Source: Micromonospora halophytica (GTDB lineage Bacteria; Actinomycetota; Actinomycetes; Mycobacteriales; Micromonosporaceae). Taken from it: 64,000 nucleotides of DNA. The stretch spans positions 160,241-224,240 of the forward strand of contig NZ_FMDN01000001.1 in assembly GCF_900090245.1 (NCBI RefSeq), written 5' to 3'. The notes under the pieces were generated by a model. It saw nothing but the letters and a program-made list of their open reading frames with translations. It was not told where the DNA came from and did no database searches. Below, piece after piece: positions 25,777-34,652 of this stretch. Position 1 is the stretch's first letter, and the number at the start of each line of letters is the position of its first letter. The position numbers were made by a program, and so were the translations under genes.

Positions 25777-25825
25777 GGGCGGGAGGGTGGGAGGGCGGGA
25801 GGGCGGGGGCGGGAGGGCGGGGGGG

Positions 25826-26899
25826 TCAGAGTGGGGAGAGCCAGCGGTGCAGGGTGGCGGCGCCGTCGCGGATCTTGGTGATCTCGACGTGCTCGTCCTT
25901 GTGGTGGGCCAGGTTGGGGTCGCCGGGGCCGAAGTTCAGCGCCGGGATGCCCATCGCCGCGAAGCGGGCCACGTCCGTCCAGCCCAGCTTGCCGATCGGC
26001 GCAGCGCCCACCGCCGCCAGGAACTCCTGCGCGGCCGGCGCGTCCAGGCCGGGGGCCGCACCCGCCGCCGCGTCCGTCACCGCCAGGTCGAAGCCGGCGA
26101 ACACCTCGCGCAGGTGCGCCTCGGCCGCCGCCGGGTCACGGTCCGGGGCGTACCGGTAGTTGACCTCGATCTCGCACCGGTCCGGGACGACGTTGCCGGC
26201 CACCCCGCCGTTGATCCGGACCGCGTTCAGCCCCTCGCGGTAGTCACAGCCGTCGATGGTCACCCGCCGCGCCTGGTACTCCCCCAGCCGGCGCAACACC
26301 TCGCCCGCGCCGTGGATGGCGTTCACCCCGTGCCAGGACCGGGCGGCGTGGGCGCGCTCGCCGTGCGTGGTGACGATCGCCCGCATGGTGCCCTGGCAGC
26401 CCGCCTCGACGATGCCGTACGTCGGCTCCAGCAGCACCGCGAAGTCCGCCTGTAACCACTGCGGGTGCGCCTCGGCGACCAGGGTGAGCCCGTTGTACCT
26501 CGACTCGATCTCCTCGGCCTCGTAGAAGAGGTACGTCACGTCGTAGCGCGGGTCGGGCAGGGTGACCGCCAGGTGCAGGGCGAACGCCACCCCGGACTTC
26601 ATGTCGGAGGTGCCGCAGCCGTACATCAGGTCGCCGCGCATGGTCGACGGGAAGTTGTTGTTCAGCGGCACCGTGTCCAGGTGGCCGGCGAGCACCACCC
26701 GGGAGGACCGCCCCAGGTCGGTACGCGCCATCACCGTGTTGCTGTGCCGGAAGGTGGTCAGGTGTGGCACCTTCCGCAGCACCTCCTCGACGCAGTCGGC
26801 GATCGCCTTCTCGTTGAGGGAGACGGACTCTATGTCGACCAGAGCACGGGTCAGGGCCACCGGATCGGCCAGGACCTCGGGGGTCAGCGGGTTCTCCAT
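25826..26899 (-). CDS. dapE: Succinyl-diaminopimelate desuccinylase
   Basis: A 357-residue M20-family amidohydrolase with metal-ligand motifs [18 protein letters not shown] and YEAEEIES. It removes the succinyl group from N-succinyl-LL-2,6-diaminopimelate in the lysine and cell-wall diaminopimelate pathway. ATG 26899 is chosen because the protein then starts just ahead of the conserved region. dapD is divergent 130 bases away, and dapC is in the same window, which supports DapE over other M20 peptidases. A glycine-rich stretch follows the C terminus only in non-coding DNA. Confidence 0.92.
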   Translation of the reverse strand: MENPLTPEVLADPVALTRALVDIESVSLNEKAIADCVEEVLRKVPHLTTFRHSNTVMARTDLGRSSRVVLAGHLDTVPLNNNFPSTMRGDLMYGCGTSDMKSGVAFALHLAVTLPDPRYDVTYLFYEAEEIESRYNGLTLVAEAHPQWLQADFAVLLEPTYGIVEAGCQGTMRAIVTTHGERAHAARSWHGVNAIHGAGEVLRRLGEYQARRVTIDGCDYREGLNAVRINGGVAGNVVPDRCEIEVNYRYAPDRDPAAAEAHLREVFAGFDLAVTDAAAGAAPGLDAPAAQEFLAAVGAAPIGKLGWTDVARFAAMGIPALNFGPGDPNLAHHKDEHVEITKIRDGAATLHRWLSPL

Positions 26900-26955
26900 G
26901 GATCGCACGGTACCTTCAGGATCGGTGGGCGCGAGGAGTGAGCGGTCCCGGGCGG

Positions 26956-26973
26956 CGGGTGTCAAGACACCCG
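26956..26973. promoter_or_regulatory. Perfect palindrome between dapE and dapD
   Basis: The 18-base sequence cgggtgtcaagacacccg has perfect 8-base arms around aa. It sits in the middle of the 130-base divergent region between dapE and dapD, a plausible place for an operator that controls both genes. No regulator gene is adjacent. Confidence 0.45.
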
Positions 26974-27029
26974 GTCACGCGGGGCGCGAGGAGCCCGCGA
27001 GCCCGCGGTCGCGAACGAGAGGGAGTGCT

Positions 27030-27986
27030 GTGACGTCCGGATCCGCCTGGGGTATCGGCCTGGCCACCATCACGGCTGAGGATCAGGTGCTCGACACCTG
27101 GTACCCGACCGGCAAGCTGGGACTCGGTGAGCTGCCGCTGGTCCCCGGCGAGGACCAGGCCGACGTGCTCGACCTGCCGCCGGGCGCGATCGGCGAGCGG
27201 GCGCTGCCCGGCCTGCGTACCGTCCAGGTGGTCACCGTGATCGGCTCGCTGGACGACCCGATCAAGGATGCCGCCGACGCGTACCTGCGCCTGCACCTGC
27301 TCTCCCACCGCCTGGTCCGGCCCAACGAGCTCAACCTGGACGGCATCTTCGGCAAGCTGGCCAATGTGGCCTGGACCTCGGCCGGGCCGTGCCCGCCGGA
27401 GCGGGTCGACGAGCTGCGGGTGATCGAGCGGGCCGCCGGCCGCCACCTGGCGGTGTACGGGGTGGACAAGTTCCCCCGGATGACCGACTACGTGGTCCCC
27501 TCCGGCGTGCGGATCGCCGACGCCGACCGGGTGCGCCTCGGCGCGCACCTCGCCTCCGGTACCACCGTGATGCACGAGGGCTTCGTCAACTTCAACGCCG
27601 GCACGCTGGGCACCTCGATGGTGGAGGGGCGGATCGTGCAGGGCGTGCTGGTCGGTGACGGCTCCGACATCGGCGGCGGCGCCTCGATCATGGGCACCCT
27701 CTCCGGCGGCGGCACCGAGAAGATCAGCATCGGTGAGCGGAGCCTGGTCGGCGCGAACGCCGGCGTCGGCATCTCCCTCGGCGACGACTGCGTGGTCGAG
27801 GCGGGCTGCTACGTCACCGCCGCCTCGAAGATCACTTTGCCGGACGGCCGGGTGGTCAAGGCCCGGGAGCTCTCCGGCGTGGCCGGGCTGCTCTTCTGGC
27901 GCAACTCGGTCACCGGCGCGCTGGAGGCGAAGCCGCGTACCGGCCGGGGCATCGAGCTGAACGCCGCCCTGCACGCCAACGACTGA
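27030..27986 (+). CDS. dapD: Tetrahydrodipicolinate N-succinyltransferase
   Basis: A 318-residue protein, matching the length of actinobacterial DapD. It has the left-handed beta-helix hexapeptide repeats in the second half (for example [19 protein letters not shown] and [19 protein letters not shown]) and the family segments FVNFNAG and [13 protein letters not shown]. It transfers succinate from succinyl-CoA to tetrahydrodipicolinate. GTG 27030 follows gaggga. dapE is divergent; a convergent hairpin lies past the stop. Confidence 0.94.
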   Translation: MTSGSAWGIGLATITAEDQVLDTWYPTGKLGLGELPLVPGEDQADVLDLPPGAIGERALPGLRTVQVVTVIGSLDDPIKDAADAYLRLHLLSHRLVRPNELNLDGIFGKLANVAWTSAGPCPPERVDELRVIERAAGRHLAVYGVDKFPRMTDYVVPSGVRIADADRVRLGAHLASGTTVMHEGFVNFNAGTLGTSMVEGRIVQGVLVGDGSDIGGGASIMGTLSGGGTEKISIGERSLVGANAGVGISLGDDCVVEAGCYVTAASKITLPDGRVVKARELSGVAGLLFWRNSVTGALEAKPRTGRGIELNAALHAND

Positions 27987-28019
27987 GCGGGGCCGGGGCA
28001 CGACGCCCCGACCCCGCTT

Positions 28020-28049
28020 CCTCCGGGCCCGCGCCGGCGGGCCCGGAGG
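28020..28049. terminator. Convergent hairpin terminator
   Basis: A perfect 13-bp stem (28020-28032 with 28037-28049) with a four-base loop sits between dapD and the end of the S8 protease gene and can serve both. Confidence 0.75.
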
Positions 28050-28055
28050 CACGGC

Positions 28056-31000
28056 TCACTTCAGCCGGTACGCCTGGATGATCCGCGTGGTCACCGTGTT
28101 GCCGTCGGTGTCCCGGGCGGTGGCCCGCAGGGACGCGTACCCGGCGGTGGCAGGGTGCTTGATCATCGCCACCCAGCCGGCACGGGGCAGCCGCAGGACG
28201 CTGACCTCGCTCCAGGTCTTCCCGCCGTCGTACGAGACGTCGATGGTCAGCTTCTCCACCTTCGCGGTGCCCGCGCCGGGTTGCCGCCGCACCTCGACCG
28301 GGACGGCGAGGAGCCGGCCCGCCCGGGCGCTGTTGTCGGCGGACAGCGGTGGCGTGAAGCGGATCGCCGACAGCGGCAGCCGGACCGGGTCCTCGCCCGC
28401 CACGTGCTTCGAGCGGAAGGTCCAGGTGGACTCGACCTCGGTGCTCAGGTCGGTGAAGCTGCGGGTCGCCGAGACGGACAACTGGTAGTCGGCCGCGCCG
28501 GCGGGCACGTCGAACTGGCCGTACCCGGCGTACGCGGACTCGCCGACCAGCTTGCCGTCGCGCCAGAGCCGGGTGCCCTCCCGGTCCGTCACCGAACCGC
28601 CGGGGTGGCCGGCGGCGTCGCTGAAGACCGGCAGGCCGACGAAGATGGAGTCACCCAGCCTGCTGACGCTCTGGTCCGGCCAGCGCGGCGTCGGGAACGA
28701 CGGCCCGTAGGGGGCCTGGTTCCAGTGCTCGTGGACGGTCCGGCCGGCCCGGTACGCCGTCGGCGTGGAGAAGAGCGCGGCCTTCACATCGAGCCAGGGC
28801 ACGTCGGGTTTGACCGTCCCGAAGCCGATCTCGGACTCCCACCGCACCCTCCTGGTGTTGTAGTGCTCGACCCGCTGACCGGGCACGGTGACGCGCAGGA
28901 CGATCGCCGAGGCGCCGGTGTTGTACTCCAACTCGGGGAAGACGTGCCGCTCGGCCGCCAGCCCGGCGTAGCCGCCGTGGAACTTGTGCACCACGGTGGC
29001 CAGGTCCTTCTCCTGGTAGTCGCGGACGAAGCCGGTGGGCATCCGGCCCGGGACAGCCTCGCTCATCGCGTACAGGTACGGGCTGCTCGCCGCCTCCGCG
29101 TCGGCCCACTGGCTGCTGACCGTCGCCACGAACTGCTCGTCCGAGACGGTGCGTCCGCCGGCCTGGCCGGTGGTCAGGCCCTCGAAGGTGTCGGTCCAGA
29201 GCCCGAAGCCGTAGATGCCGCCGTCGTCGGCGAAGAAGATCGCGCTGACGTCGATCAGCATCGGGCTCGCCCCGCGCTGCGGGATCGTCGTCCGCACCGG
29301 CTTCGCCGTCCGCGTGTCCAGGGTGAGGCTGAGGTCCCGGTCGATCACCAGCTCGGGTCGGGCCAGCATGGTCAGCCCGGGGGCCTCGCCCTCCGGAGCC
29401 GGCTCGAAGATCAGCGAGTTGAGCCCGTACCGGCCCTTGGGGAGGCGCACCTCGGCGGTCCCGTCGGCGCCGTAGGCGTCCCGGACGTCGAAGCGCTCCA
29501 GGCTGGCGAGGGTGGTCCAGTGGTCGGCCGCCTTCGCACCGGCCCGGTCCAGGTGGGTCAGCCGCAGCGTGTAGCTCTCCACCTCCTTGTGCACGGCCAG
29601 CGGGGTGACCGCGGCCTGGGTCCCGGACCGGGCGAGCACCCGGCCGGTCCAGTAGCCGTCGGCGTCGCCGAGGCGGGTGTTCGCGGTGACGGTGGTCTCG
29701 GCCCGACCGCCCGCCGGCACGGTGATCCGGTTCGTGCCGAGGGTGAACATGCCGGCCGGGGCGGCCTGCCCGCCGGGGCCGTTCGCCTCGACCGTCAGGT
29801 CGAGGGTGACCGAGGCGGAGCCGGCGTTGCGCCAGGCGACCGTCCGGGTGACCGGCGCGTCGTCGTGGTGCGGCCAGAGGGTACGACCGAAGGAGACACT
29901 CACCGGGTCGCTGGTGACCTGCTGGGTGATCGCCCGGGTCAGGTCGACCCGCCCCGCCCCCTGCTGGTACGCGGTCTGCGCCGGGTGCGGCTTCGCCGCC
30001 GCCATCAGCGTCGACTTGAGCTGACCGGCCTTCCAGTCCGGGTGCTGCTGGGCCAGCAGGGCCGCCGAGCCGGCCACGTGCGGGGTGGCCATCGAGGTGC
30101 CGGAGAGGGTGACGTAGCGCTCCCCCACCGGGTCGCCGATCTGCCCGTGGGCGGAGCGGGCGGCCACCACGTCCACGCCGGGCGCGGTGATGTCGGGCTT
30201 CAACGCGTCATCGCCCACCCGGGGTCCCCGGCTGGAGAAGTCGGCGAGGCGGTCGTCGCGGTCCACCGCGCCCACCGCGAGCGCGGCGTCGGCGCTGGCC
30301 GGCGAGCCGACCGACCCGTCGGAGCCGGAGTTGCCGGCGGCGATGACGAAGAGCGTGCCGGTCTCGGCGGTAAGCGTGCCGACCGCCTCCTCCAGCGGGT
30401 CGACGTCGGGGCTGTCCCAACCGCCGAGGCTCATGTTGATCACTGCGGCGCGCTTGTCGACGGCGGCCCACTGCATGCCGGCGAGGATGGCCGACTCGCT
30501 GCACCCGAAGTCCTCGCAGACCTTGCCGTCGAGCAGGGCCACATCGGGTGCCACGCCCTTGTACCGGCCGCCGGAGGCGGCACCGCTGCCGACGATGGTG
30601 GAGGCGACGTGGGTGCCGTGCCCGACGGTGTCCCGGGCGTCGGGCGTCTCGGCGAAGTTGCGCGCCTCGGCGACCTTGCCGGCCAGGTCGGGGTGGGTGG
30701 CGTCGACGCCGGTGTCCAGCACCGCCACGGTCACGCCCTTGCCGGTGAGGCCGGCGGACCAGGCGGCGGGCGCGCCGATCTGGGGGACGGTGTGGTCGAG
30801 CGTGGGGGTGCGTCGGCCGTCGAGCCAGAGCCGCTCGACGCCCCCCGCCGCGCCGAGCCGCGCACCGGCCGGGCCGGTGGTCACCGTGGACCAGACCGCG
30901 CCGGTGGAGGACTTGCCGGCGGTCACCGCCGCGCCCCGGATCGCCGGCAGCTCCCGGGTCACCCGCGCGCCGGGCAGCGCGGTCACGCCACGCCGGGTCT

Positions 31001-31412
31001 CGCCGGAGGCGTACGACACCAGCAGCGGCAGGTTGTCGCGGCGGGCGTCGTCGTAGCCGGCGGCGATCAGGCCGGTGACGTCGAAGAGCCGCCGGTCGAC
31101 CCGACCGGCCCGGATCAGTGGGACCGCGTCCTGCGGCGTCACCGACAGGCGCCCGCGTTCGCGGCGTACCAGGAAGCGCAGGTCGTCGCGGTCGGGGCCG
31201 GGTCGCACGGCGGCCTTGCCGTCAGCGGTGACGGTGACCCGGTCCCCGGTGACCAGGGTGACCGTGGTGGACTTCCGGGGCGCGGCCGCCGGTCCGACTG
31301 CCGGGTCGCCGGCCGCCGGGGCGGCCGAGGCGGTGGTCGGCACGACGGCGGGCGCGGTGACCGCCAGGCCGAGCACGAGGCCGAGTGCGGCCGTCCTTCT
31401 TCTCCTGTGCAA
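28056..31412 (-). CDS. Secreted S8 subtilisin-like protease
   Basis: A protein of about 1118 residues with a signal peptide: RRRR, a hydrophobic core and an AXA-type cleavage region (TTASAAPAAG). A propeptide region follows, then the S8 catalytic domain with VAVLDTGVD, GHGTHVAS and GTSMATPHVAG, the Asp, His and Ser of the triad. About 600 further residues form beta-rich extension domains seen in large actinobacterial subtilases. The likely start is TTG 31412, preceded by gaggagga at five bases; ATG codons at 31439 and 31436 are alternatives without a better site. It is divergent from an acetyltransferase gene across an AT-rich palindrome. Substrate unknown. Confidence 0.9.
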   Translation of the reverse strand: MHRRRRTAALGLVLGLAVTAPAVVPTTASAAPAAGDPAVGPAAAPRKSTTVTLVTGDRVTVTADGKAAVRPGPDRDDLRFLVRRERGRLSVTPQDAVPLIRAGRVDRRLFDVTGLIAAGYDDARRDNLPLLVSYASGETRRGVTALPGARVTRELPAIRGAAVTAGKSSTGAVWSTVTTGPAGARLGAAGGVERLWLDGRRTPTLDHTVPQIGAPAAWSAGLTGKGVTVAVLDTGVDATHPDLAGKVAEARNFAETPDARDTVGHGTHVASTIVGSGAASGGRYKGVAPDVALLDGKVCEDFGCSESAILAGMQWAAVDKRAAVINMSLGGWDSPDVDPLEEAVGTLTAETGTLFVIAAGNSGSDGSVGSPASADAALAVGAVDRDDRLADFSSRGPRVGDDALKPDITAPGVDVVAARSAHGQIGDPVGERYVTLSGTSMATPHVAGSAALLAQQHPDWKAGQLKSTLMAAAKPHPAQTAYQQGAGRVDLTRAITQQVTSDPVSVSFGRTLWPHHDDAPVTRTVAWRNAGSASVTLDLTVEANGPGGQAAPAGMFTLGTNRITVPAGGRAETTVTANTRLGDADGYWTGRVLARSGTQAAVTPLAVHKEVESYTLRLTHLDRAGAKAADHWTTLASLERFDVRDAYGADGTAEVRLPKGRYGLNSLIFEPAPEGEAPGLTMLARPELVIDRDLSLTLDTRTAKPVRTTIPQRGASPMLIDVSAIFFADDGGIYGFGLWTDTFEGLTTGQAGGRTVSDEQFVATVSSQWADAEAASSPYLYAMSEAVPGRMPTGFVRDYQEKDLATVVHKFHGGYAGLAAERHVFPELEYNTGASAIVLRVTVPGQRVEHYNTRRVRWESEIGFGTVKPDVPWLDVKAALFSTPTAYRAGRTVHEHWNQAPYGPSFPTPRWPDQSVSRLGDSIFVGLPVFSDAAGHPGGSVTDREGTRLWRDGKLVGESAYAGYGQFDVPAGAADYQLSVSATRSFTDLSTEVESTWTFRSKHVAGEDPVRLPLSAIRFTPPLSADNSARAGRLLAVPVEVRRQPGAGTAKVEKLTIDVSYDGGKTWSEVSVLRLPRAGWVAMIKHPATAGYASLRATARDTDGNTVTTRIIQAYRLK

Positions 31413-31466
31413 CGGTTCCTCCTCGTGAAGCGTCATCACTACGGGAGTCGCATTGACGGAGACCAG

Positions 31467-31489
31467 AATTACATACTAAGTATGTAATT
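31467..31489. promoter_or_regulatory. AT-rich 23-bp palindrome, candidate operator
   Basis: A perfect palindrome with 11-bp arms (attacatact / agtatgtaat at its core) in one of the most AT-rich spots of the window. It lies 55 bases upstream of the protease start and 62 bases upstream of the acetyltransferase start, so it could control both divergent genes. The tacatact...agtatgta form resembles operators of HxlR- and PadR-type regulators; neither gene is adjacent. Confidence 0.65.
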
Positions 31490-31550
31490 TGAAGTACAGA
31501 AAATGACGGTCCTGACACGGTCCGGAGTCCCGGTCCGGCACGATCGACCG

Positions 31551-32108
31551 ATGACGTCCATGAAGGACCGGATGCTCGCCGGCGAGCCGTACCTCGCGAA
31601 CGAGCCCGAGATCATCGCCGACCTCGACCGCGCCGCCCGGCTGACGGAACGCTTCAACACCAGCCCTTCGGCCGACCCGCAGGGGCGGCTCGCCGCCCTG
31701 CGCGAACTGCTCGGCTCCCTCGGCGAGAACACCTGGATCCGCCCGCCGTTCCACTGCGACCACGGCTGGCAGATCCACATCGGCCCGCGCAGCTTCGTGA
31801 ACTTCAACGCGGTGTTCCTCGACGTCGCCCGGATCACCATCGGAGCCGACGTCCAGATCGGACCGAACGTGCAGCTGCTCACCCCCACCCACCCGGTCGA
31901 GCCCGGCCCCCGCCGGGACAAGTGGGAGGCGGCGAAGCCGATCACCATCGGCGACAACGTCTGGCTCGGCGGCGGAGCCATCGTGCTCGCCGGAGTCACC
32001 GTCGGCGAGAACACGGTGGTCGGCGCCGGCGCCGTGGTGACCAGAGACCTACCACCCAACGTGGTCGCCGTCGGCAACCCCGCCCGCGTGGTGAGAACCC
32101 TGGAATAG
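31551..32108 (+). CDS. Maltose/galactoside O-acetyltransferase family
   Basis: A 185-residue protein of the Maa/LacA type: N-terminal mac domain (MTSMKDRMLAGEPYLANEPEI) followed by hexapeptide beta-helix repeats (INIGPNVQLLTPTHP-like and VVGAGAVVTRDLPPN). These enzymes transfer acetyl groups from acetyl-CoA to sugars. ATG 31551 begins the conserved sequence; an in-frame ATG at 31503 adds 16 doubtful residues. It is divergent from the S8 protease gene and shares its palindromic upstream region. Confidence 0.9.
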   Translation: MTSMKDRMLAGEPYLANEPEIIADLDRAARLTERFNTSPSADPQGRLAALRELLGSLGENTWIRPPFHCDHGWQIHIGPRSFVNFNAVFLDVARITIGADVQIGPNVQLLTPTHPVEPGPRRDKWEAAKPITIGDNVWLGGGAIVLAGVTVGENTVVGAGAVVTRDLPPNVVAVGNPARVVRTLE

Positions 32109-32312
32109 TCGTTCTGGCGCGACACCGACCGCTGGGGCCGGCAGGTCAGCGTCGGCGAACGGGACGGCCCGGTGGCCGGTCCGGAGGCGCTGCACCCCAA
32201 CGGCGGGGAGGTCGCCGACCCGCCGATCCGCAACCGCAGCGGCTACCCGGAGGCGGTGGAGTTCCTGCGGGAACGTGCCCTGATGGCCCGGCTGCTGCGC
32301 CGGAGCACCCCC
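32109..32312 (+). pseudogene. Possible gene remnant
   Basis: Directly after the acetyltransferase stop codon, 68 codons read without interruption in one frame and look protein-like (RNRSGYPEAVEFLRERALMA), but there is no convincing start and the frame then runs into antisense sequence of the next gene. It could be the tail end of a truncated gene. I do not recognise the family, and it may be chance open sequence. Confidence 0.3.
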
Positions 32313-32960
32313 TCACCCCGGCAGCGGACCGGTCAGGCGCACCACCAGCTCCGCGTGGCGGGCGGTGCCGGAGACCAGGGCGGCGTTCACCTCGTCGCTG
32401 CCGTGCGCCCAGGCCGCCGCCTCGGCCGGTGACCGCCCGTACGCCTCGTGCCGGGCGACCAGCCGGCGCAGCCGCCGCTCCACGTCCAGGTCGAGGAACC
32501 ACGCCTCGTGCAGCAGTGCCCGGATCTCGTCCCAGGGCGGATCGGTCAGCAGCAGGTAGTTGCCCTCGGTCACCACCAGCCGGACCGAGGGCGGCACCTC
32601 GATCGCCCCGGCCACCGGCTCCTCGATGTCCCGCCGGAACAGCGGCGCGTAGACCGCGCTCGGCTCCAGCCGGCGCAACCGGCGCAGCAGCGAGACGTAC
32701 CCGTTGGCGTCGAAGGTGTCCGCCGCCCCCTTGCGGTCGGCGCGACCCAGCCGTTCCAGCTCCGCCTGCGCCAGGTGGAAGCCGTCCAGCGGGACCAGCC
32801 GGGCGGCCGGACCGACCGCCGCCACGATCCGCTCGGCGAGGGTCGACTTGCCCGCCCCCGGTGCGCCGGCGATGCCGAGCAGCTGCCGGGGACCGGCCTC
32901 GGCCAGGGCGCGGGCCCGGGCCACCAGGTCGGCGAGCGGGAGCGGGGACGGATCGGGCAT
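32313..32960 (-). CDS. P-loop nucleoside/phosphotransferase-type kinase
   Basis: A 215-residue protein with Walker A GAPGAGKS near residue 32 and VVTEGNYLLL near residue 130. It belongs to the uridine kinase / fructose-transporter-associated kinase group often annotated as nucleoside/nucleotide kinase family; the exact substrate is unknown. ATG 32960 overlaps the stop codon of the upstream gene by one base, so the two are co-transcribed. Confidence 0.82.
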   Translation of the reverse strand: MPDPSPLPLADLVARARALAEAGPRQLLGIAGAPGAGKSTLAERIVAAVGPAARLVPLDGFHLAQAELERLGRADRKGAADTFDANGYVSLLRRLRRLEPSAVYAPLFRRDIEEPVAGAIEVPPSVRLVVTEGNYLLLTDPPWDEIRALLHEAWFLDLDVERRLRRLVARHEAYGRSPAEAAAWAHGSDEVNAALVSGTARHAELVVRLTGPLPG

Positions 32961-33598
32961 CAGGACAGGACCGGCTCGCTGATGGTGAACCGGGCCCGCA
33001 CCACGGCGTGCACGGTCTGCGGTTGCGGGTCCAACTCCAGCTCGGGCGGCTCGCCGGCCATCGCGCGGAACGCCACTGCGCTCCCCGCCCCGCCGAATCC
33101 CTCGTCCGTGTCGGCCAGTTCCAGCAGGGCCGTCACCCGGGCGCCCAGCGCCTCGGCGTACTCCCGGGCGCGGCGCAGCGCGTCGGCGATCGCGGCGTGC
33201 CGTGCCTCCCGGTGGACCGGGCTGTCCGGGCGCAGCGACCACCAGGGCCCGGCGACCTCGACCTGCTCCTGGTCGGCCAGGCGCAGCATCAGCTCGGCGA
33301 GGGCGGTGAAGTCGGTGACGGTGACCGTTGTGGTGACGCTGCCGTGGTAGCCGACCACCCGCTCGCCGGAACGGTTCGTCTCGGGGCGTACCCGCAGCTC
33401 GCCGGTCTCCCGGCGGTCGACGTCCGAGGCGTGCTCGTCGAGCAGCACCCGGACGGCGGCGGCCCGCTCGGCGAGCCGGGTCAGAGTGACCGCACGGTCC
33501 CGCTCGCGCGCCGTCGCGGTCACCCGGAAGCGGGCCAGTTCCGGCGCGACCTCCCGGTACGCCTCGCCCCGCACCGCCACGACCGGTCCCTCCGCCAC
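32960..33598 (-). CDS. SIMPL-domain protein
   Basis: A 212-residue protein with the SIMPL (DUF541) pattern: an early VRGEAYREVAPELARFRVTA strand and a C-terminal LRRAREYAEALGARV helix. SIMPL proteins form ring-like oligomers; the periplasmic members respond to oxidative and envelope stress. No signal peptide is seen, so this one is likely cytoplasmic. GTG start at 33598, four bases after the prephenate dehydrogenase stop region. It is second in a run of minus-strand genes with tyrA and dapC. Confidence 0.82.
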   Translation of the reverse strand: MAEGPVVAVRGEAYREVAPELARFRVTATARERDRAVTLTRLAERAAAVRVLLDEHASDVDRRETGELRVRPETNRSGERVVGYHGSVTTTVTVTDFTALAELMLRLADQEQVEVAGPWWSLRPDSPVHREARHAAIADALRRAREYAEALGARVTALLELADTDEGFGGAGSAVAFRAMAGEPPELELDPQPQTVHAVVRARFTISEPVLS

Positions 33599-33602
33599 GC
33601 CC

Positions 33603-34646
33603 TCACCCTAACGGCGCGACGGGCCGGCCGCCCGGTTCCGCCACCAACCGGCGGGCCGAATACTCCACCCCGTCCCCGGTGGTCCGGCAGCCGTCCAGGT
33701 GTCCGCCGGCCGCGCCCAGCTCGTGCAGGAAGCGCAGTTCATCGCCCCCGCCGGCCGGTGGGAAGATGCGCCGCACCTCGACCGTCGGCCGGCCGGCCAA
33801 CGCCACCCGGGCGTCGCGCCCCTCGGCGTGCCCGGCGGTCAGGGTGGCCCGGTCCCCGGCGCGCAGCGCGGCGGCCAGCTCGTCCAGGACGGCGGTCACC
33901 GAACCCAGCGCGGCCAGCACCTCGGCCCGGTTGCCGAGCAGCATGTTGGCGGTTCGCTCCGGTGGCGTCCCGGCGACCCGGGTGCCGTCGGAGAAGCTGC
34001 CGGCGGCCAGGGCGAGGACCGCGTCGCGCAGCGGCGAGCGTTCGGCCGCCCCCGCCAGCGCCCCGGCGAGCAGGTGCGGTACGTGCGAGGCGAGGGCGAC
34101 GACGGCGTCGTGCCGGTCGGCCGCCATCGGCACCACCCGGGCGGCGAAGACGTCCATGACCAGCGCGGCGAGCCGGCGGAACGCGGGCAGGCCCGGGCCG
34201 GGGGCCGGGCAGAGCACCCAGGCGGCGTCGTGGAAGAGCTCGGGCAGGGCCGCGGTGAGCCCCGCCCGGTCCGTGCCGGCCATCGGATGCCCGGGGACGA
34301 ACCGGTGGGTCAGCCCTCGCTCGGCAGCGAACGCCGCCAGCTGCGCCTTGGTGCTCCCGACGTCGGTGAGCAGGCAGTCCTCGGCGGTCGCCGCGGCCAC
34401 CTCGACCAGCGTCGCGGGCAGGGTGGGCAGCGGCCCGCAGAGGAAGACCACGTCCCGGTCGGCCACCGCGTCGGCCAGCCGCTCCACAGCGGGTACGCCG
34501 AGCTCGCGGGCCCGCCGGCGGGTCGCCCCGTCCGGGTCCCAGCCGGCCACGTCCAGGCCGGCGGCGTGCAGCCGGAGCAGCACCGACCCGCCGATCAGCC
34601 CGGTGCCGACCACCGCCGCCCGCAGCCGCGTGTCGGCCCCGCCCAT
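33603..34646 (-). CDS. tyrA: Prephenate dehydrogenase
   Basis: A 347-residue protein with the NAD-binding motif VVGTGLIGGSV at its start, DVGSTKAQLAAF near residue 95, and GHPMAGTDRAGL near residue 120, a conserved segment in TyrA. It converts prephenate to 4-hydroxyphenylpyruvate in tyrosine synthesis. The C-terminal 80 residues are less typical. ATG 34646 is six bases after the dapC stop, so it is in one operon with dapC, the SIMPL protein and the kinase. Confidence 0.92.
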   Translation of the reverse strand: MGGADTRLRAAVVGTGLIGGSVLLRLHAAGLDVAGWDPDGATRRRARELGVPAVERLADAVADRDVVFLCGPLPTLPATLVEVAAATAEDCLLTDVGSTKAQLAAFAAERGLTHRFVPGHPMAGTDRAGLTAALPELFHDAAWVLCPAPGPGLPAFRRLAALVMDVFAARVVPMAADRHDAVVALASHVPHLLAGALAGAAERSPLRDAVLALAAGSFSDGTRVAGTPPERTANMLLGNRAEVLAALGSVTAVLDELAAALRAGDRATLTAGHAEGRDARVALAGRPTVEVRRIFPPAGGGDELRFLHELGAAGGHLDGCRTTGDGVEYSARRLVAEPGGRPVAPLG

Positions 34647-34652
34647 CGTGGG

